A DNA stretch of 6,646 nt from Gemmatimonadota bacterium (lineage in GTDB: Bacteria; Latescibacterota; UBA2968; UBA8231): positions 1 through 6,646 of the forward strand of contig JABHDC010000056.1 of the NCBI GenBank assembly GCA_018673255.1, in the 5' to 3' direction. The position numbers were made by a program, and so were the translations under genes. This document shows, one piece after another, positions 5,536-6,646 of the stretch (its first letter is position 1; each line of letters starts with the position of its first letter). The notes under the pieces are model-generated. The model was not told the origin of the DNA and made no database searches. It saw only the letters and a program-made list of their open reading frames with translations.

Positions 5536-6646
5536 TTACTTCCTTCCTTCATAGTCGTCACCCATGACCGCACCCCGGGCCGTGGGGCCGACGCTCTGGC
5601 TGTAGAATCTCAGTAGGGGGCCCATTGTTTTTTCCGGTGGGTGAAAACCGTCCTCCTGTCGTCGCGTGTCGAAGAACGCCGAGGCTACCGGTTCGTCATC
5701 CACCAACAGATTGAGCGTGCGCTGGTACAGGTCGATGTCGATCACATCACCATCGCGGATCAGGCCGACGGGGCCACCCTTGGCTGCTTCCGGGTCGACG
5801 TGGCCGATGCAGGGACCGCGCGTCGCGCCCGAATACCTGCCATCGGTGATGAAGCTGACCGAATCAGCCAGACCCATGCCCTGGGCCGTGGCGGCCAGCA
5901 GAGACAGTTCGCGCATGCCCGGGCCACCGGCGGGGCCCTCATAGTTGACGACGACTACATCGCCGGGCACGATCCGGCCTGCTGCCAGTGAATCGCGTGC
6001 TTCCTCTTCGCAGGCGAAGACCTTGGCCGGACCGCGGTGTCGCCACATGCCTTCCACGACGCCGCTTGCCTTGATCAGGGCACATCCCAGATTGCCGCGC
6101 AATAGGCAAATTCCGCCTTCAGACGAGAGGGGCTTGGCGATCGAGGCGATGATGTCGCCATCCGCGTCCTGCGCTTCGTCCAGCACCTGCGCCACTTTCT
6201 TTCCCATAACCGTGTGAGAGCCATCGTGCACCAAGCCGGCAAGGTGCAACTGCTTCATCACCGCCCAGATACCGCCGGCGCGTCCCAGATCGGAGGGGAA
6301 GTAGTTGGCGGCGGGCCGGAACTTTCCGAGCAAGGGGGTCGTGCGGCTGAGTCGATCGAAGTCGTCGACGGTCACATCCAGGCCGAGTTGCTGGGCGATA
6401 GCGGGAATGTGAAGTGCCGCATTCGTCGAACCACCGATGGCCAACACGGCACGGATGGCGTTGTCGAAGGCGGCGCGGCTCAGGATGGCGGAGGGCAGCG
6501 CGCTGGTGTCGCCCTGCAGCCAATAATCGGCGCAGCGGCGCACGATCAGCTCGCCGGCGGTTTGACCAAAGCCGATCAGTTCATCGGAGAGTTCACCGGG
6601 ATCGCCCGCTCGCATGGCAAGAGTGGTCGCATTTCCTGGCAGCGAC
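5536..6646 (-). CDS. IlvD/Edd-family dehydratase, C-terminal part (runs off the right window edge)
   Basis: About 369 C-terminal residues are visible, ending at TAA (5538-5536); full-length members have roughly 560-600. These iron-sulfur enzymes dehydrate dihydroxy-acids (branched-chain amino acid synthesis) or sugar acids (sugar catabolism). Visible family motifs are SLPGNATT at the edge, [67 protein letters not shown] (the serine of the DGRYSG segment is the probable catalytic base) and [16 protein letters not shown]. The cluster-binding cysteines expected nearer the N-terminus lie outside the window. The segment usually read as GNLAPDGAxxK is GNLGCALIK here, about two residues shorter. The gene is the upstream partner of the broken sulfatase, which fits a sugar-acid role better than valine synthesis, but the window does not settle this. 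Confidence 0.88.
   Translation of the reverse strand, partial: SLPGNATTLAMRAGDPGELSDELIGFGQTAGELIVRRCADYWLQGDTSALPSAILSRAAFDNAIRAVLAIGGSTNAALHIPAIAQQLGLDVTVDDFDRLSRTTPLLGKFRPAANYFPSDLGRAGGIWAVMKQLHLAGLVHDGSHTVMGKKVAQVLDEAQDADGDIIASIAKPLSSEGGICLLRGNLGCALIKASGVVEGMWRHRGPAKVFACEEEARDSLAAGRIVPGDVVVVNYEGPAGGPGMRELSLLAATAQGMGLADSVSFITDGRYSGATRGPCIGHVDPEAAKGGPVGLIRDGDVIDIDLYQRTLNLLVDDEPVASAFFDTRRQEDGFHPPEKTMGPLLRFYSQSVGPTARGAVMGDDYEGRK

Noticed and set aside
1..6646. CRISPR array, tRNA or rRNA genes
   Set aside because: No regularly spaced repeats, no cloverleaf-like segment and no conserved rRNA stretch were seen on either strand.

Overview
The window looks like accessory DNA from a GC-rich heterotrophic bacterium. 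It carries a sulfatase, an IlvD/Edd-type dehydratase, a family 20 glycosidase and PHP-type hydrolases, together with decayed insertion sequences. This mix suits polysaccharide-degrading, often uncultured lineages such as Planctomycetota, Latescibacterota or Poribacteria. That placement is a guess from gene content; no phylogenetic marker is present.

Layout. (1) Left flank, minus strand: the N-terminal 97 codons of an unrecognised gene (1-293), preceded by the last codons of another broken gene (about 309-396). (2) About 397-995: two decayed IS91-like transposase 3' ends placed head to head. Copy A is on the minus strand (about 397-761) and copy B on the plus strand (about 783-995). (3) 1108-4940, plus strand: a compact cassette of a CehA/McbA-like PHP metallohydrolase, a glycoside hydrolase family 20 protein, and a PHP-domain gene cut off after 48 codons. 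(4) About 4936-5367, plus strand: a third decayed transposase 3' end (copy C), which removed the rest of the PHP gene. (5) Right flank, minus strand: an IlvD/Edd-family dehydratase running off the window edge (5536-6646), followed 2 bp later by a sulfatase gene broken right after its CTPSR active-site motif (5360-5533).

Interpretation. Both flanks read on the minus strand, as if one host operon (dehydratase, sulfatase, further genes, the 1-293 gene) had been broken by a mobile segment. Its outer borders are the same roughly 200-nt IS end, pointing outward on both sides. The three IS ends share the transposase C-terminus (...EAA-stop), nearly the same length from stop codon to end (203, 199 and 202 nt), a hairpin at the stop codon and a common TATCCRC end. 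The cargo genes are tightly spaced (34-nt gap, then 20-nt overlap). They probably form one operon for cleaving an amino-sugar-containing or related substrate inside the cell, since no signal peptides are visible. The mobile-element family and the reconstruction of events are inference; the repeats, truncations and motifs are read directly from the sequence.
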